In this document: positions 45,149 through 58,796 of the stretch, piece by piece | Layout of the letters: each line of letters starts with the position of its first letter | How positions within the stretch are numbered: position 1 is the first letter of the stretch | Assembly: GCA_037176705.1 (NCBI GenBank) | Contig: CM073893.1 | Location: 13,950,074-14,014,073, forward strand | Reading direction: 5' to 3' | Source of the DNA: Molossus alvarezi | Lineage: Eukaryota; Chordata; Mammalia; Chiroptera; Molossidae | DNA length: 64,000 nucleotides | Translations under genes and position numbers: made by a program | The notes under the pieces: generated by a model | The model's input: only the letters and a program-made list of their open reading frames with translations | Told to the model about the DNA's origin: nothing | The model's database searches: none

Positions 45149-47150
45149 TAACGCTACTGAAATGAAGACAGCACAATATTGGCCAAAAAAATATACATCA
45201 ATGGAACCTAATAGAGAGCTCAGAAATAGATCAACACAAATAAAATAAACTGATCTTTGACAAATGAGCAAAGGTAATTCAATGGGAAAAGGACATTCTT
45301 TTCAATAAGTGATGCTAGAAAAATTAGACATTCATACAAAAACACAGACCTAGACCTTATATCTTTCACAAAATTAAATTATAGGCAGAATGTAAAATGC
45401 AATAGTCAAAAACTGCTAGAAGATAACACAGGAGAAAATCTAGATGATCTTGGATTTGCCAATGAGTTTTTTTTTATTGTTGACTTTATTACAGATGTTC
45501 CCCATTTCTCCCCCTTTGCCCACCTCCACCCAGTGCCACCACCCCTACCTTGGCCTTTATCACTTGGAAGTAAGTTTTTAGACACAACACCAAAAGCATG
45601 ACCTATGGGAAAAAAATGAAAAATTGTACTTTAAGTTTAAAACTTGAGTGAAACACACAGTTGAGAATATTCAAAGAAAAATTACAGACTAGGAGAAAAT
45701 ATTTGCAAAACATATCTGATAAGAACTTATGTGCCAACAAAATGGTGATAACAAGAGGGAAGGGGGTCAGGGGGGTTGAAGAGGATATAGGGAAGATAAA
45801 TGATGATGGAAGGAGACTTGACTTTGGGGCTTAAACCTATATAATGTAATTAACCAATGTCACCCCAATACATTCATTAAAAAAATTGAACAATAAGGAA
45901 AAACCCAATTTAAAAATGGGCAAAATATTTGACCAGACACCTTACCAAGTGGATATATAGATGGCAAATAAGGAAATGAAAATATGCTCAATAATATTTG
46001 TCATTAGGGAATTGCAAGCTAAAATAAGATACTACTACACACTTATCAGAATTGCTAAAATTTCTTTTAAAATCTAAAGTGGTTGCTGATGAGAATATAG
46101 AACAACAGTAACTCTCATTCATTGCTGCTAGAAATGCAAAATAGTGCAAACTTTTTGAAAAACAGTCTGCCACTTTCTTACAAAACCAAACATAATTTTA
46201 GCCAACAATCCAGAAATCATATCCTTAGATATTTACAAAACTGATCAGAAAACACATCCACACAAAAACGTGCATATGAATATTTATAGTAGTTTTACTC
46301 ATAATCACAAAAAACTAGAAGCAGTCAGAATGTCTTTCAATGGGTGAATGTATAAACAAACTTTTGTAATTCTATACAATGGAATATTATTCAGTGATAA
46401 AAATAAATGAGCTACCAAACCACAGAAAGACATGGGTATTAAATGCATATTGCTATGTAAAAGAAGCCAGCCTGGAAAAGGCAAAATTATAACAATAACA
46501 AAAGATCAGTTGTTTGGAGTTCAGGATAAGAGAAGAAAAATTAATAGGTGATGCACAGGGGTTTTTTTTTAGGATGGTGAAACTATTCTGTATGATACAG
46601 TAATTCTGGATGTATGACTTTGCATTTATCAAGACCCACAGAACTTAAAAACATAATTTAGGAGATTGAGGAACACCAGGATAGAATTCAGGATGTGATA
46701 AAACAATCTAACTATTGTGAATGTATGAAATGACCTCACTGAAAGGGGTGTGGAGAAAATGTATTGTACTAAGTATTATTGGAAATGAGTGGAATCTGTA
46801 AGACTAAAGGCAAATAAATTGCATATGAACACCGTAATCTACTTGATAAAGGTACAGGTTAATAATTCTGATACTGCTATACATGTATACTAAAACTGAA
46901 CAATTAAGTACATGGATGGTGGATGGTGGAAGCCAGGTGTTTCACCGTTATAATGGGAAGTTACAGACAAGCAAGGGGAGGAGACTGTAATAATCTGGGT
47001 GGTAATGGATTAGAACTGGAAACATCAGTATCAATGCATGTTTAGCTTAATATGGACACATATGGTTACATATAGAATTGTTTACTGGTATGTGTATATA
47101 TATTGGTTAGTATACATAGTATATTCCCTTGCTTGGCTGAGGGAAGTGAT
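45149..47150 (+). mobile_element. Old L1M 3' half, plus strand
   Basis: ORF2 C-terminal and 3' UTR text occurs in forward order (tggaacctaatagagagctc, then cccaatttaaaaatgggcaa, then caatggaatattattcagtg). It contains a 0.1-kb reverse L1 3' end (about 45466-45562) and a separate retroposon 3' end (about 45731-45890, with aattaaccaatgtcacccca). It is fully degraded. Confidence 0.65.
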
Positions 47151-48172
47151 GACACACCAGAGGCAACAACAAGCACACCCAGTGCCAGATCTTGGTTAAA
47201 ATTGTAAAATATTCAGCATGTACAATGTGATTTGAGTTATGTTTACACTCTGAAAGTCTCTCTCCCCAATGAATTAATTAACACACCCATCACCTCACAT
47301 ATTTAATTTACTTTGGGGAGGGTGAAAACATTTAAGTTCTACTCTCTCGCCATATTTCAATGATGCAATAGAGTGCTACCAACTATAGGCACATGGTACC
47401 CAATCAGTCCTCAGACCTTATTCATCTTATGCCTAAAAGTTTGCACCCTTTTACCAACCTCTCTTTATTTCACACACCCCCAGCCCCTGGAAACCACTTT
47501 TCAACTCTGTTTCTATGAGTTCAACTTTTTTTTCTTAAATAGTTTTCACATATAAGTGATATCATGCAGTATTTTTCTTTCTTTGTCTAGCTTATTTCAT
47601 TTAGCATAATGCCCTTCAGGTTCATCCATATTGTCACAAATGGCAGGATATTTTTTTTAAGGATGAATACATTCCTTATATATATAGATACCTATATATC
47701 TATATATAAAATCACATTTTCTTTATCCATTCATCCATCAACAGAAACTTAAGTTGTTTCCATACATTGGCTATTGTGAATAATGCTTCAGTGAACATGG
47801 GAGTGAAGATATCGCTTCAAGATAATGATTTCATTTTCTTCGGATATATACCCAGAGTGGAACTGCTGAATCATATATTAGTTCTATTTTTAATTTCTTG
47901 AGGAATCTCCATAATGTTTTCTATAGTGGTTGTACCAGTTTACAGTCCCACCAGCAGTGCACAAAGATTCCCTTTTCTCCACATTTTTGCCAATATTTGT
48001 TATCTCTCGTCTAGATATAGACATCCTAACAGGTGTGAAATAATAACTCATTTAGTCTTCATTTACATTTCCCTTATGACTGGTAACATTAAACACCTTG
48101 TCATGTACCTGTTGGTCATGTATAAGTCTTCTTTGGAAAAGTGTCTATTTAGGTCCTTTGCACATTTTTTTT

Positions 48173-48404
48173 AATCCTCACCCGAGGATAGAGGATATTT
48201 TCCCATTTATCTTCAGATAGACTGGGAGGGAGAGACAAAAAAACATCCATGTTACAGAGAAACACATCAATTGGTTGCGTCGCTCACGACCCAAACAGGG
48301 CCCGGGGCCGAACGGCAACTGAGGCACGTGCCTTGATTGAAATTGAACCCATGGCTCTTTGGTCCACAGGCTGACATTCTAACCACTGAGCAAAACTGGC
48401 CTGG
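48173..48404 (-). mobile_element. VES SINE, minus strand
   Basis: The tail aatcctcacccgaggataga is at the left and the head (gagcaaaactggcctggg) at the right. TSD is the tcYtttgcacattttt flank on both sides. Confidence 0.88.
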
Positions 48405-48710
48405 GCTCTTTGCACATTTTTTAATTTGGTTATTTATTTATTTATTTATTTATTTTTGTTATTGAGTTGTATGAATTCCTTATATATTTTGAATATTAAT
48501 CTCCTATAGGACATGTAATTTTAAAATATTTTTCCCATTCCATAGGTTGCCTTTTCATTTTGTGCATTTTATTGATGTAGCCCGACTTGTTTATTTTTTC
48601 TTTTGTTGCCTTTGCTTTTGGTATCTAAAGCCAAAATAAAAAATTAAAAAAACAAAAACAAAACATTGCCAAGATCAATATCAAAGGGTTTAGCCTTTCT
48701 ATTTTGTTGG

Positions 48711-48938
48711 TTTTTTTTTTAAGATTTCTTTTAGAGAAAGAGGAAGCAAGAGGAGAAAAGAGAGAAACATTGACATGATAGTGAAACATCAGTCACGTGC
48801 CTCCTACACGCCCCCTACCCCCCACCCGCCAAGCGATCAAACCCACAATCCAGGTATGTGTCCTGACTAAAAATTGAACCAGCAACCCTTCAGTGCGCAG
48901 GACGACACCCAACCAACTGAGTCACACCAGCCAGGGCA
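48711..48938 (-). mobile_element. Bat SINE, minus strand
   Basis: The poly-T tail and gagagaaacattgacatg block precede a head (gagtcacaccagccaggg) at the right. Flanks are diverged, roughly tttctattttgtt and tctctactttatt. Confidence 0.82.
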
Positions 48939-49990
48939 TCTCTACTTTATTCTAGGAGTTCTATGGCTTCAGGTCTTACGTGCAAGTCCTTGATCCATTT
49001 TGATTTGACTTTATGTGTGGTGTAATCGAGGTCCAATTTCATTCTTTTGCAGCTATTCAGTTTTCCCAATTCTATTTATTGAAGACATTATCCCTTTCCC
49101 ATTGTTTTTTTTTTTTTTTTTCATATCTTTCTTGTAAATTAATTCATTGTATATGGGCTCTGTATTCCATTCCATTCATGTATGTGTCTCTTTTTATGCC
49201 AATACCATACTGTTTTGAATTTTACAGCTTTATAATGTTGTTTGAAATCAGGAATTGTGGCACCTTTGTTTCTCTTTCTTAAGATTGCCTTGGCTGTCCA
49301 AGGTCTTTTGTAATTCCACACAAGTTTTGCAATTGTTTTTCTATTTCTGTGAAAAATATCATTGGTATTTTGATAGGAATTGCATTGAATTTGTAGACCA
49401 CTTTTGGTAGTATGAACATTTTAGCAACTAATTCTTCCTACCCATGAACACAGATTATCTTTCCATTTATTTGTGTTTTCTTCCATTAACGTCTTATAGT
49501 TTGCAATTACAGATCTTTTACATCCGTGGTTAAAATTATTCCAAAGTATTTTATTCTTTTTGATGCTATTGTGAATGTGATTAAAATTATAATAAAGTAT
49601 TTTATTCTGTTTGATGCTATCGTAAATGGAATTGTTTTCTTAATTTCTCTTTCTGATAGTTCACTGTTGATGTGTAGAAGTGCAATTGATTTTTTATACT
49701 GATTCTGTGTCCTGCAACTTTACTGAATGTATTAGTTCTAACAGTTTTTTGGTGGAATCATTAGGATTTTCTATATATAATATCATGTCATCTACAAACA
49801 GAGACAATTTTACTTCTTCCTTTCCAATTTTAATATCTTTTGTTTTTACCTAATTGTTCTGCTAAAACTTTTAGTATTATGTTAAGTAGAAGTGTCAAAA
49901 ATGTGTACCATATTTATTGATTTGTGGATGTTGAGCCATCCTTGCACCCCTGAAATCAATCCCACTTGATTTTGGTGTACAATCCTTTTT

Positions 49991-50223
49991 TTTTAATCCT
50001 CACTCGAGGACATTTTTCTATTTTTTTGTTCAGATAGAGTGGGAGGAAGAGAGAGAGAGAAACATTGATGTGAAAGGGACACATTGAGTGGCTGCCACCT
50101 GCACGACCAACCAGGGCCGGGGACAAACTGCAACAGAGGTACATGCCCTTAGCGGGAACTGAACCTGGGTCTCTTGGACCACAGGCCGACATTCTAACCG
50201 CTGAGCCAAACTGGCCAGGGCAG
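49991..50223 (-). mobile_element. VES SINE, minus strand
   Basis: Tail atcctcactcgaggacattt is at the left and the head (ctgagccaaactggccaggg) at the right. TSD gtgtacaatcctttt lies at 49975-49989 and 50224-50238. Confidence 0.93.
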
Positions 50224-50318
50224 TGTACAATCCTTTTAATGTATTGTTGAAATTCAGTTTGCTAATATTTTAAGAAATTTGCATCCATTTTAATCAGGGA
50301 CATTGGCCTAATTTTTTT

Positions 50319-50526
50319 TCTTCTGTATTGATTTTAAAGAGAAAGAGAGAGGGAGAGAGAGATAGAAACATTGATGAAAGAGAACATCCACTGGCTGCCT
50401 CCTGCATGCCCCTGCACCCCCCTGGGTATCAGGCCCACAACCTGGACATGTGTCCTGACTGGGAATCAAACCAGTGACCTCTTGATGCTTGGGTCAATGC
50501 TCAATCAGTGAGCCACACCAGTGGGG
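50319..50526 (-). mobile_element. Bat SINE, minus strand
   Basis: The body gagagagatagaaacattga precedes a head (gtgagccacaccagtgggg) at the right. Flanks are variants of tggcctaattttt and tggcctgtaattttt. Confidence 0.88.
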
Positions 50527-51185
50527 TGGCCTGTAATTTTTTTGCTTGTGGTAGCAGAGTAATACTAGCCTCAAACATCAGTTTGCAAGTGTTCCTTTTT
50601 TTTTTTTTTTTTTTTTTTGGTAAGAGTTTGAGATGCATTACTATTAGTTCTTCTTTGAATATTTGGTAGAATTCCTCAGTGAAGCATCTGCTCCTGGAAT
50701 TCTCTTTATTGGAAGGCTTTTGATTACTGATTCAGTCTCCTTACTAGTAATTGTCTGTTTAAATTTTCTTTTCTTTTTTCATGATTCAGTCTTTGTAGGT
50801 TGTAGGATTCTAGTAATTTATCCATTCCTTCTAGGTTGTCCAATTTGTTGGTGTACAATGTTTATAGTCTGTTACAGTACTTCATATTTATTGTGGTATC
50901 AATTGTAATATCTCCTTTTTCATTTCTAATTTATTTGAGTTTTTTGTGTTCTTGGCAAGTCTAGCTAAAGGTTTGTCTATTTCATCTTTTCAAAATACCA
51001 ACTCTGTTTCATTGATCTTTTCTATTGTCTTATTTTCTATTTCATTTAGTTCCTCTCTCATCTTTGTTATTTCCTTCCTTCTAAACTAGTTTAGTTTGTT
51101 GGCCTTTGTTTGGGCTTAGTTTATTCTTCTCTTTTAGTTCCTTGAGGTGTAAAGGTGGAATATTTATTTAAGCTCTTTCATTTTT

Positions 51186-51440
51186 TTCTTTTTAATCCTC
51201 ACCCAAGGATATTTTTCCATTGCTTTCTAGACAAACCAGAAGAGAGATGGGGAGAGAGAGAGAGAGAGAGAGAGAAACATCAATGTGAGAGAGACACACT
51301 GACTGGTTGCCTCCTGCATGACCCCCCAGGAACGGGGATCAAACCTGCAACCCAGGGATATGCCCTTGACTGGAAATTGAATCCACAAGCCCTAGGTCTG
51401 CAGACTGATGTTCCAACCCCTAAGTGAAACCAGCCAGGGC
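51186..51440 (-). mobile_element. VES SINE, minus strand
   Basis: Tail aatcctcacccaaggatatt is at the left and the head (agtgaaaccagccagggc) at the right. The TSD agctctttc lies on both sides. Confidence 0.88.
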
Positions 51441-52276
51441 TGAGCTCTTTCTTTTATCTTAATGTAGGTATTTAGTTCTACAAACTGTCCTCTTAGCATT
51501 GCTTTTGCTGCAATTCTATAAATTGTGGTATGTTGTTTTTCTATTTTTGTCTCAATATATTTTTATTTATTTATTTATTTTTTTTGACCCACTGGTTGTT
51601 CAGGAGCATGTTGTTTATCTCCACATATTTGTCAGTTTTCCAGTTTTCTTCTTGTAATTGATTTCAAGTTTAACATTATTGTGGTCAGAAAAGATACTGG
51701 ATATGAATTTATTAAGATTTTCTTGTTGTTGCCTAAGATATGATCTACCCTGTAGAATGTCTTATGTACACTTGAGAAAAATGCTATTCGTCTTAGATTT
51801 AATGCAAACCCTTGCAAAAATCCCAACAGATGTTTTTGCAGAAATTAATAAACTGATCCTAAATTTTATATGGAAATGCAAAGGGCCTAGAATAGCAAAA
51901 AAAATTTTAAAAAGGAGTAAGAAAATTGATGACTTACATCTGCTGATTTCAATATTTACTATAAAGTGATACTAGCCAATTGTGGCACTAGTGTAAACAG
52001 TGGAGTGCTAGTGTAAAGACAGGCATATAGATGAAGGAGAATTAAAAGTTAAGAAATAAATTTTGGGAAGAAAAAAAATGGCGGCGGAGTGAATGGAGCT
52101 ACACAGACCATTTCCGAGGACAAACTGGATTTACAACAAAAATAAAGACAAATCGTCAGGAAGGAGCAACCGAAAGGCAGCCTGGAGGACCACATAACCA
52201 GGGACACTGACTCAATCCTGGTAGGCTTGAGAGGATGCGAGAGGAGGCCGGGAGCCCACGGTCCTTAGCGGCCTGG

Positions 52277-52560
52277 GCTGGGACCAGCGAATGTGGCTGG
52301 GACCAGGGGGTTCGGCGGGAAGCTTCTGCCGCCTCGGCTGCGTGCTAAGCCCTCGGAAAGTGCCGCATGGACTCGGCTGAGACCAGGGGGCTTGGCAGGA
52401 AGCTACTGCCGCCTTGGCTGAGTGATAAGCCCTCAGCTGATGCCCCATGGACTCGGCTGAGACCAGGGGACTCGGCAGGGAGCTGCTGCCGCCTCGGCTG
52501 CGACCGCGGCTAAATCCTGCGAACTCAGCTGAGAGCTACGCTCTCAGCTGGTGCCACGGA
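52277..52560 (+). repeat. GC-rich tandem repeat in the L1-C 5' UTR
   Basis: About three units of around 80 bp carry ctcggctgagaccagggg followed by ggcaggRagctRctgccgcc and cctcagctgRtgccccatgg. CpG density is high. L1-A and L1-B lack it. Confidence 0.8.
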
Positions 52561-53153
52561 CTCGGCTGCCCTTAGCTGGGAGCAGCGCCATCGGGTTAAA
52601 AGTCCCAGGCGGCTCCATGACGCAGAGTCTGGACAGAGCTAAATTGGCAGCAGCCACTCAACTTGGGCTCCAGCAGAGGGAAGGCAGACTGGATTAGAAT
52701 TGGGTGGGGACACTCGGCATTTGGAGGGTGCTCAGAGCTTTTGCTGAGTGCAACCACACAGAACTGTGGTAATCTTACTCCTTCCCAGGGCGCTGGGGAG
52801 AGGCAGAGGCCCCTCCCTCAGAGATTCAACCACACCTGGTGGCAAATTGAAATGCTAATTGAGGTCCATTAGCAACCAGAAGCTGCCTCACCCTCAGGAA
52901 ATCCTCTTACACTGAGCACCTGAGGGAGTTTTTCAGGCAACTCAGAAACCAAGGTACTTCAGGTGACCTCTACTAAAAGCCTCTAGGCAAAAAAAAAAAA
53001 AAAAAAGCTAGAGGAAAGTTAAGACTTGACAGTGGTGGTTAAAGTGGGTCCTTCCTGCCTCATCCAAACCCAGGAGAGGCAGCCACAAACAGCAGAACAC
53101 CAACACCCACAGGGAAAATTTGGCAGACTCCAAAGCTCACTGTGATAGCCAAA

Positions 53154-54070
53154 ATGGTGAAAAACAGAAACAAAAGCCAAATAAAAGAACAAGAGACCTC
53201 TACCAAAGATGAGATAAATAAGGTGCAGTTAAGCAAGTTAACAGAACTAGAATTCAGAGCCACGATCTTGAGGAAGCTCAACAGCATGTGTAAGGACATG
53301 AGCACCATGAGTAAAGACATAGAAATGTTGGAAATCAACCAGTTGGAAATTAAAAATGACATATCAGAAATGAGAAACACATTGGAAGATATAAAAAGCA
53401 GAGTAGAGGAAGCTGAGGACCGGATCAGTGAATTAGAAGACAGGGTAGAAAGAATCAACCAATCAGAAAACCAAAAGGAAAAAAATGATTAAAAAACAGG
53501 AAGACAGCTTAAGAGAACTGTGGGACAACTGGAAACGTAATAATATTCGCATCATAGGAGTCCCCAAAGAAGAAGAAAATAAGCAAGGGTTAGAGAATAT
53601 ATTTGAAGAAATAGTGACAAAAAACTTTCCTAATTTGGTGAAGGAAGAAGGTATTCAAGTTCAAGAAGAACAGAGAGCCCCAAGTAAGAAGAACCCAAAC
53701 AGGCCCACACCAAGACACATAGTAATCAAACTGCCAAAAATTAAAAGACAAAGAGAGAATGTTAAAAGCAGCAAGAGACAAGCAACAGGTTAGGTACTAA
53801 GGAAACCCCATAAGGCTCTAAGCTGACTTCTCAACAGAAACACTGCAGGCCAGAAGGGAATGGCATGAAGTAATCAAGGTCATGAAAAATAAGGACCTGA
53901 ATCCAAGACTACTCTACCCAGCAGGGCTATCATTCAAAATGCAAGGTCAAATAAAGAGCTTCCCAAACAAACAAAAAAAAAGGCTAAGAGAATACATTAG
54001 CATCAAACCAGCACTGCAAGAAATGTTAAAAGGACTGCTGTATTACCAGGAGAAATGGGAAGAAAAATAG
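53154..54070 (+). pseudogene. L1-C ORF1, frameshifted
   Basis: It starts at ATG 53154 (MVKNRNKSQIKEQETSTKDE). An N-terminal coiled coil is open to 53490, with heptads through VEEAEDRISELEDRVERINQ. The frame then shifts, and RRM text continues in another frame (LRELWDNWKRNNIRIIGVPK). The C-terminal domain includes LLYPAGLSFKMQGQIKSFPN and ends in KGLLYYQEKWEEK at TAG 54068-54070. Total length is about 305 codons, normal for L1 ORF1p. It needs several frame changes, so it is a pseudogene. The stop lies 17 bp before ORF2. Confidence 0.87.
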
Positions 54071-54087
54071 AACCACACTAAACAAAA

Positions 54088-57000
54088 ATGGCAATAAATA
54101 AGTACATATCAATAATCACCTTAAATGTAAATGGATTGAATGCTCCCATAAAAAGACACAGAGTAGCTGATTGGAAAAGAAAGCATGACTCATCTATATG
54201 TTGTTTACAAGAGACCCACCTCACAACAAAAGACTCACATAGATTAAAAGTGAAGGGATGGAAAAAAATCTTCCAAGCAAACGGAAAGGGGAAAAAAAGC
54301 TGGGGTAGCAATACTCATATCTGATCAAATAGACTTCAAAATGAAGGCCATAACTAGAGACAAAGAAGGCCACTACATAATATTTAAAGGATCTATCCAA
54401 CACGAAGATATAACCTTGATAAACATATATGCTCCCAATATAGGAATACCAAAATATATTAAAAATCTTCTGGAAGACTTCAAAGGAGAAATCGATAGCA
54501 ATACAGTCATAGCAGGGGACTTCAACACCCCGCTGACATCACTGGATAGCTCCTCTAGACAAAAAATTAGCAAGGAAACAGAGACTCTAAATGAAGCACT
54601 AGACCAAATCGATTTAATAGATATCTACAGAGAATTACACCCCAAAACTGCAAAATTCACATTCTTCTCAAGTACACATGGGACATTCTCAAAGACACAC
54701 CACATGTTAGGACACAAACTAAGTCTCTACAAGTTCAAGAAGACTGAAATCATATCAAGCGTCTTCTCAGATCACAATAACATGAAACTAGAATCAATTG
54801 CAACAAGAACATACTAAGACATTTGAACACATGGAAGCTAAATAGCATGTTATGAAACAATGAATGGGTCACCGAGGGGATCAAGGAAGAAATAAAAAAC
54901 TTCATGGGGAAACCAATGAAAATGAAGACACAACAACACAAAATCTATGAGATGCAGTGAAAGCAGTTCTGAGAGGGAAGTTCATAGCACTATAGGCCTA
55001 CCTCAAAAAATAAGAAAAATATCTAATAGACTATCTAACCTCACAACTTAAAGAACTAGAGAGCAAACAAAAAGAAAACTCCAAGTAGAAGGAAGGAAAT
55101 AGTAAATATCAGAGCAGAAATAAACGACATAGAGACCAAAAAAACAATTCAAAGGATCAATGAAACAAAGAGCTAGTTTTTCAAAAAGATAAACAAGATT
55201 GATGGACCCTTAGCTAGTCTCACCAAGAAACAAAGAGAGAGAACCCAAATACACAAAATCAGAAATGAAAGAGGAGAAATAACAACTGACACCACAGAAA
55301 TACAAAAGATCATTACAAACTACTATGAACAATTATATGGCAACAAAATCGACAAGCTAAGCGAAATGGACAAATTTCTAGAAACACATAGTCTCCCAAA
55401 CCTGGACCAGAAAGAGACAGAAAACTTGAACAGACCAATAACAACAGAAGAAATTGAAGAGGTAATCAAGACTCTCCTAGCAAACAAAAGCCCAGGCCCA
55501 GATGGCTTCACAGGGGAGATTTACCAAACATTCAAAAAAAGAACTAACACCCATTCTACTCAAACTATTTCAAAAAATTCAAGAAGAAGGAAGACTTCCA
55601 AACTCGTTTTATAAGCCAGCATAATTCTAATTCCAAAACCAGAAAAAAACACTACAAAAAAAGAAAACTACAGGCCAATATCCCTGATGAACATAGATGC
55701 CAAAATCCTGAACAAAATACTAGAAAATCGGCTCCAGCAATACACCAAAAAAATTATTCACCATGACCAAGTGGAATTCATCCCAGGGATGCAAGGCTGG
55801 TACAATATTTGCAAATCAATAAACGTGGTACACCACATAAATGAAATGAAGAATAAAAACCACATGATAATATCAATAGATGCCGAAAAAGCCTTCGACA
55901 AAATCCAGCATTCATTTCTGATAAAAATGCTCAGCAATATGGGAATAGAGGGATAATATCTAGACATAATAAAGGCCATACATGAAAGATCTACAGCCAG
56001 CATCATACTCAATGGGCAAAAACTAAAAGCATTTCCCTTAAGAACAGGAACAAGGCAAGGATGCCCACTTTTGCCACTCTTATTTAACATAGTACTGGAA
56101 GTCTTAGCCACAGCAATCAGACAGAAAGAAAAAAATTAAAGGGATCCAAATTGGAAAGGAGGAAGTGAAACTGTCATTATTTGCAGATGACATGATACTA
56201 TACATAGGAAACCCCAAAGACTCCATGAAAACTTTACTAGACTTAATAAAAATTTGGCAAAGTAGCAGGATACAAAATTAATGTCAAGAAATCGATGGCA
56301 TTCTTATACACCAAGGATGAACTCCCAGAAAGAGAAACTAAGAAAACAATCCCATTTACAATTGCAGCAAAAAATTAAGATACCTAGTAATAAACTTAAC
56401 CAAATATATAAAGGACCTATTCACAGAAAACTACAGGTCATTGAAAAAAGAAATAGAGGAAGATATAGAAAAGTGGAAGAACATATCCTGTTCATGGATT
56501 GGGAGAATTAACATCATTAAAATGTCCAAATTACCCAAAGCAATCTATAGATTCAATGCAATCCCCATCAAAATACCAACGGCATACTTCACAGAACTAG
56601 AACAAATACTTCAAAAGTTCATATGGAACCAAAAAAGGCCTCAAATAGCCACAGCAATCTTGAAAAGGAAGAACAAAGTTGGAGGAATCACATTCCCAGA
56701 TTTCAGGTTATACAACGAAGCCACTGTAATCAAAACAGCCTGGTACTGGCACAAGAACAAGCATATAAACCAATGGAACAGAACAGAGAACCCAGAAATG
56801 GACCCAAGGCAATATGCTCAATTAATATTTGACAAAGGTGGCAAGAGCATACAGTGGAGTAAGGACAGCCTCTTTAATAAATGGTGCTAGGAAAATTGGA
56901 CAGCTACATGCAGAAAAATTAAACTAGACCATCAATTTAACCCTACACAAGAATAAACTCAAAATGAATAAAAGACTTAAATGTGACACATGAATCCATA

Positions 57001-57899
57001 AAAATCCTAGAAGAGACAGTAGACAACAAAATTTCGGACATCATACGCAGCAGAATTTTTACTGAACCTAAGGCAATAGAAACAAAGGAGAAAATGAACA
57101 CATGGGACTACATCAAACTCAAAAGCTTCTGCACAGTGAAAGATACAATCATCAAAACGGAAGGGCTACCCACTGTATGGGAGAGCATAATTGCCAATGA
57201 TATATCAGATAAGGGTTAATTTCCAATATATATAGACTGCTCATACAACTCCACTAAAGGAAGACAAAGAACCCAATTAAACAATGGGCAGAGGAACTAA
57301 ACAGACACCTCTCCAAACAGGACATACAAAGGGCTCAGAGACATATGAAGAAATGCTCATCATCACTAATCATCAGAGAGATGCAAATTAAAACAACAAT
57401 GAGGTATCACCTCACACCTGTCAGAATGGCCGCCATCAACAAATAATCAAACAACAAGTGTTGGCGAGGGTGTGGAGAAAAGGGGACTCTAGTACACTGC
57501 TGGTGGGAATGCAGACTGGTGCAGCAACTATGGAAAACTATATGGTGTTACTTCAAAAAATTAAAAATTGAACTTCCATTTGACCCAGTGATCCCAGTTC
57601 TAGGAATATACCCTAAGAAGCCTGAAACACCAGTCAGAAAGAATATATGTACCCCCATGTTTGTAGCCGCACTATTTACAATAGCTAAGATCTAGAAACA
57701 GCCCAAGTGGCCATCAGTAGATGAATGAATAAAAAAGCTGTGGTACATATACACAATGGAGTACTACACAGCTGTAAGAAAGAAAGATCTTTTATCCTTT
57801 GAAACTACATCGAGGGACCTGAAAAGTATCATCCTAATTGAAACAAGCCAAACAGAGAAAGACAAGTATCATATGATCTCACTTATTTGTGGAATATAA
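54088..57899 (+). pseudogene. L1-C ORF2 (endonuclease and reverse transcriptase), near full length
   Basis: It spans about 1,270 codons, the normal L1 ORF2p length. It starts MAINKYISIITLNVNGLNAP at 54088. Endonuclease motifs include LQETHL and GDFNTPLTSLDS in the 158-codon open piece at 54341-54817. Reverse-transcriptase text includes [20 protein letters not shown] (about 55687), [13 protein letters not shown] and ttatttgcagatgacatg (FADDM, about 56177). The C-terminal domain contains [20 protein letters not shown] text at about 56620. The stop is TAA 57897-57899. Frameshifts and stops occur throughout, so no active enzyme would be made. Confidence 0.87.
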
Positions 57900-58338
57900 T
57901 GAACATAACAGTTTGAGGAATGGGGTAGTCCCAGAGACGTGGAAGTGGGGTACAGACTGACAATCCCCAGAAGAGGGGGGTGGGGGGAGAGCTAAACCAC
58001 AGAACTTGTGTGCATGTATGCATGAACAGTGGACATGGACAATGAACTGGGGACAAGGCAGGGAGGGAGGGGGAGGGGGGAATCAGTGGGGGGGAAAGGA
58101 GAAACATCTGCAACAAAAATTAATTAATAAACTCACACTTCTGATTAAAAAATAAATAAATAAATAAATTTTTATGCTTATTGTCAATTGACTTTCAGCA
58201 AAAATACCAAAGCAATTCAATGGGGAAAGATAGATTTTTCAATAAATGTTTCTAGAACAAATGGATATTGATATAAAAGATTAATTTAGACCCTACCTCA
58301 CACCATACACAAAAGTTATCTCAAAAATGGATCCAAGC

Positions 58339-58524
58339 CCGGCAGGTGTCCATCATCTCGTGGACTGAGAAGTCTTGGTTCGATTTCCGGTCAGGGCACA
58401 TGCCCAGGTTGCAGGCTTGATTCCCAGTAGGGGGCATGCAGAAGGCAGCCAATCAATGTTTCTCTCTCACATTTATGTTTCTATCTCTCTCTCTCTAAAA
58501 AAATCAATAAAAACATTTTTAAAA
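58339..58524 (+). mobile_element. Bat SINE with deleted A-box region
   Basis: The head reads cccggcaggtgtccatcatc, lacking the tggctcagtgg part found in relatives. B box and CT body follow. TSD is aaaaatggatccaag and aaaaatgcacccaag. Confidence 0.85.
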
Positions 58525-58560
58525 AAATGCACCCAAGACCTAAATATAAGAACTAAAACT

Positions 58561-58796
58561 GTCCTGGCCAATGTGGCTCAGTGGTTGAGCATCGACCCAT
58601 GCACCAAGAGGTCGCCAATTTGATTCCCAGTCAGGGCACATGTCCAGGTTGTGGCCCAAATGCCCAGTGGGGGACATGCAGAAGGTGGCCAATGAATGTT
58701 CTCTCTCATCAATGTTTCTATCTCTGTTCCTCTCCCTTCCTCTCTCTAAAATCAATAAAGAAAAAATAAATTTGTTTTAAATTAAAGAAAAAAACT
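58561..58796 (+). mobile_element. Bat SINE
   Basis: Head cctggccaatgtggctcagt and tail taaaatcaataaagaaaaa are present. TSD is based on aactaaaactgt on both sides. Confidence 0.9.

Larger units (their letters stand above)
47198..51795 (-). mobile_element. Old L1M element, minus strand, with five SINE insertions
   Basis: The 3' UTR begins at the left (ttaaaattgtaaaatattca) and is followed by reverse-complement ORF2 text: C-terminal domain (48000-49050), reverse transcriptase (49100-51140) and endonuclease-side text to 51795. Five minus-strand SINEs interrupt it. Its break with plus-strand L1 text near 51795 is sharp. Confidence 0.68.
52064..58159 (+). mobile_element. L1-C: most complete L1 in the window
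   Basis: The 5' UTR is 52064-53153, starting near aaaaatggcggcggagtgaa, with ORF1 at 53154-54070, ORF2 at 54088-57899 and the 3' UTR to about 58159. TSD is aaataaatttt (52053-52063 and again just after 58159). It has no internal insertions and retains CpG-rich promoter sequence, suggesting it is the youngest full-length copy here. Stops in both ORFs make it inactive. Confidence 0.87.
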
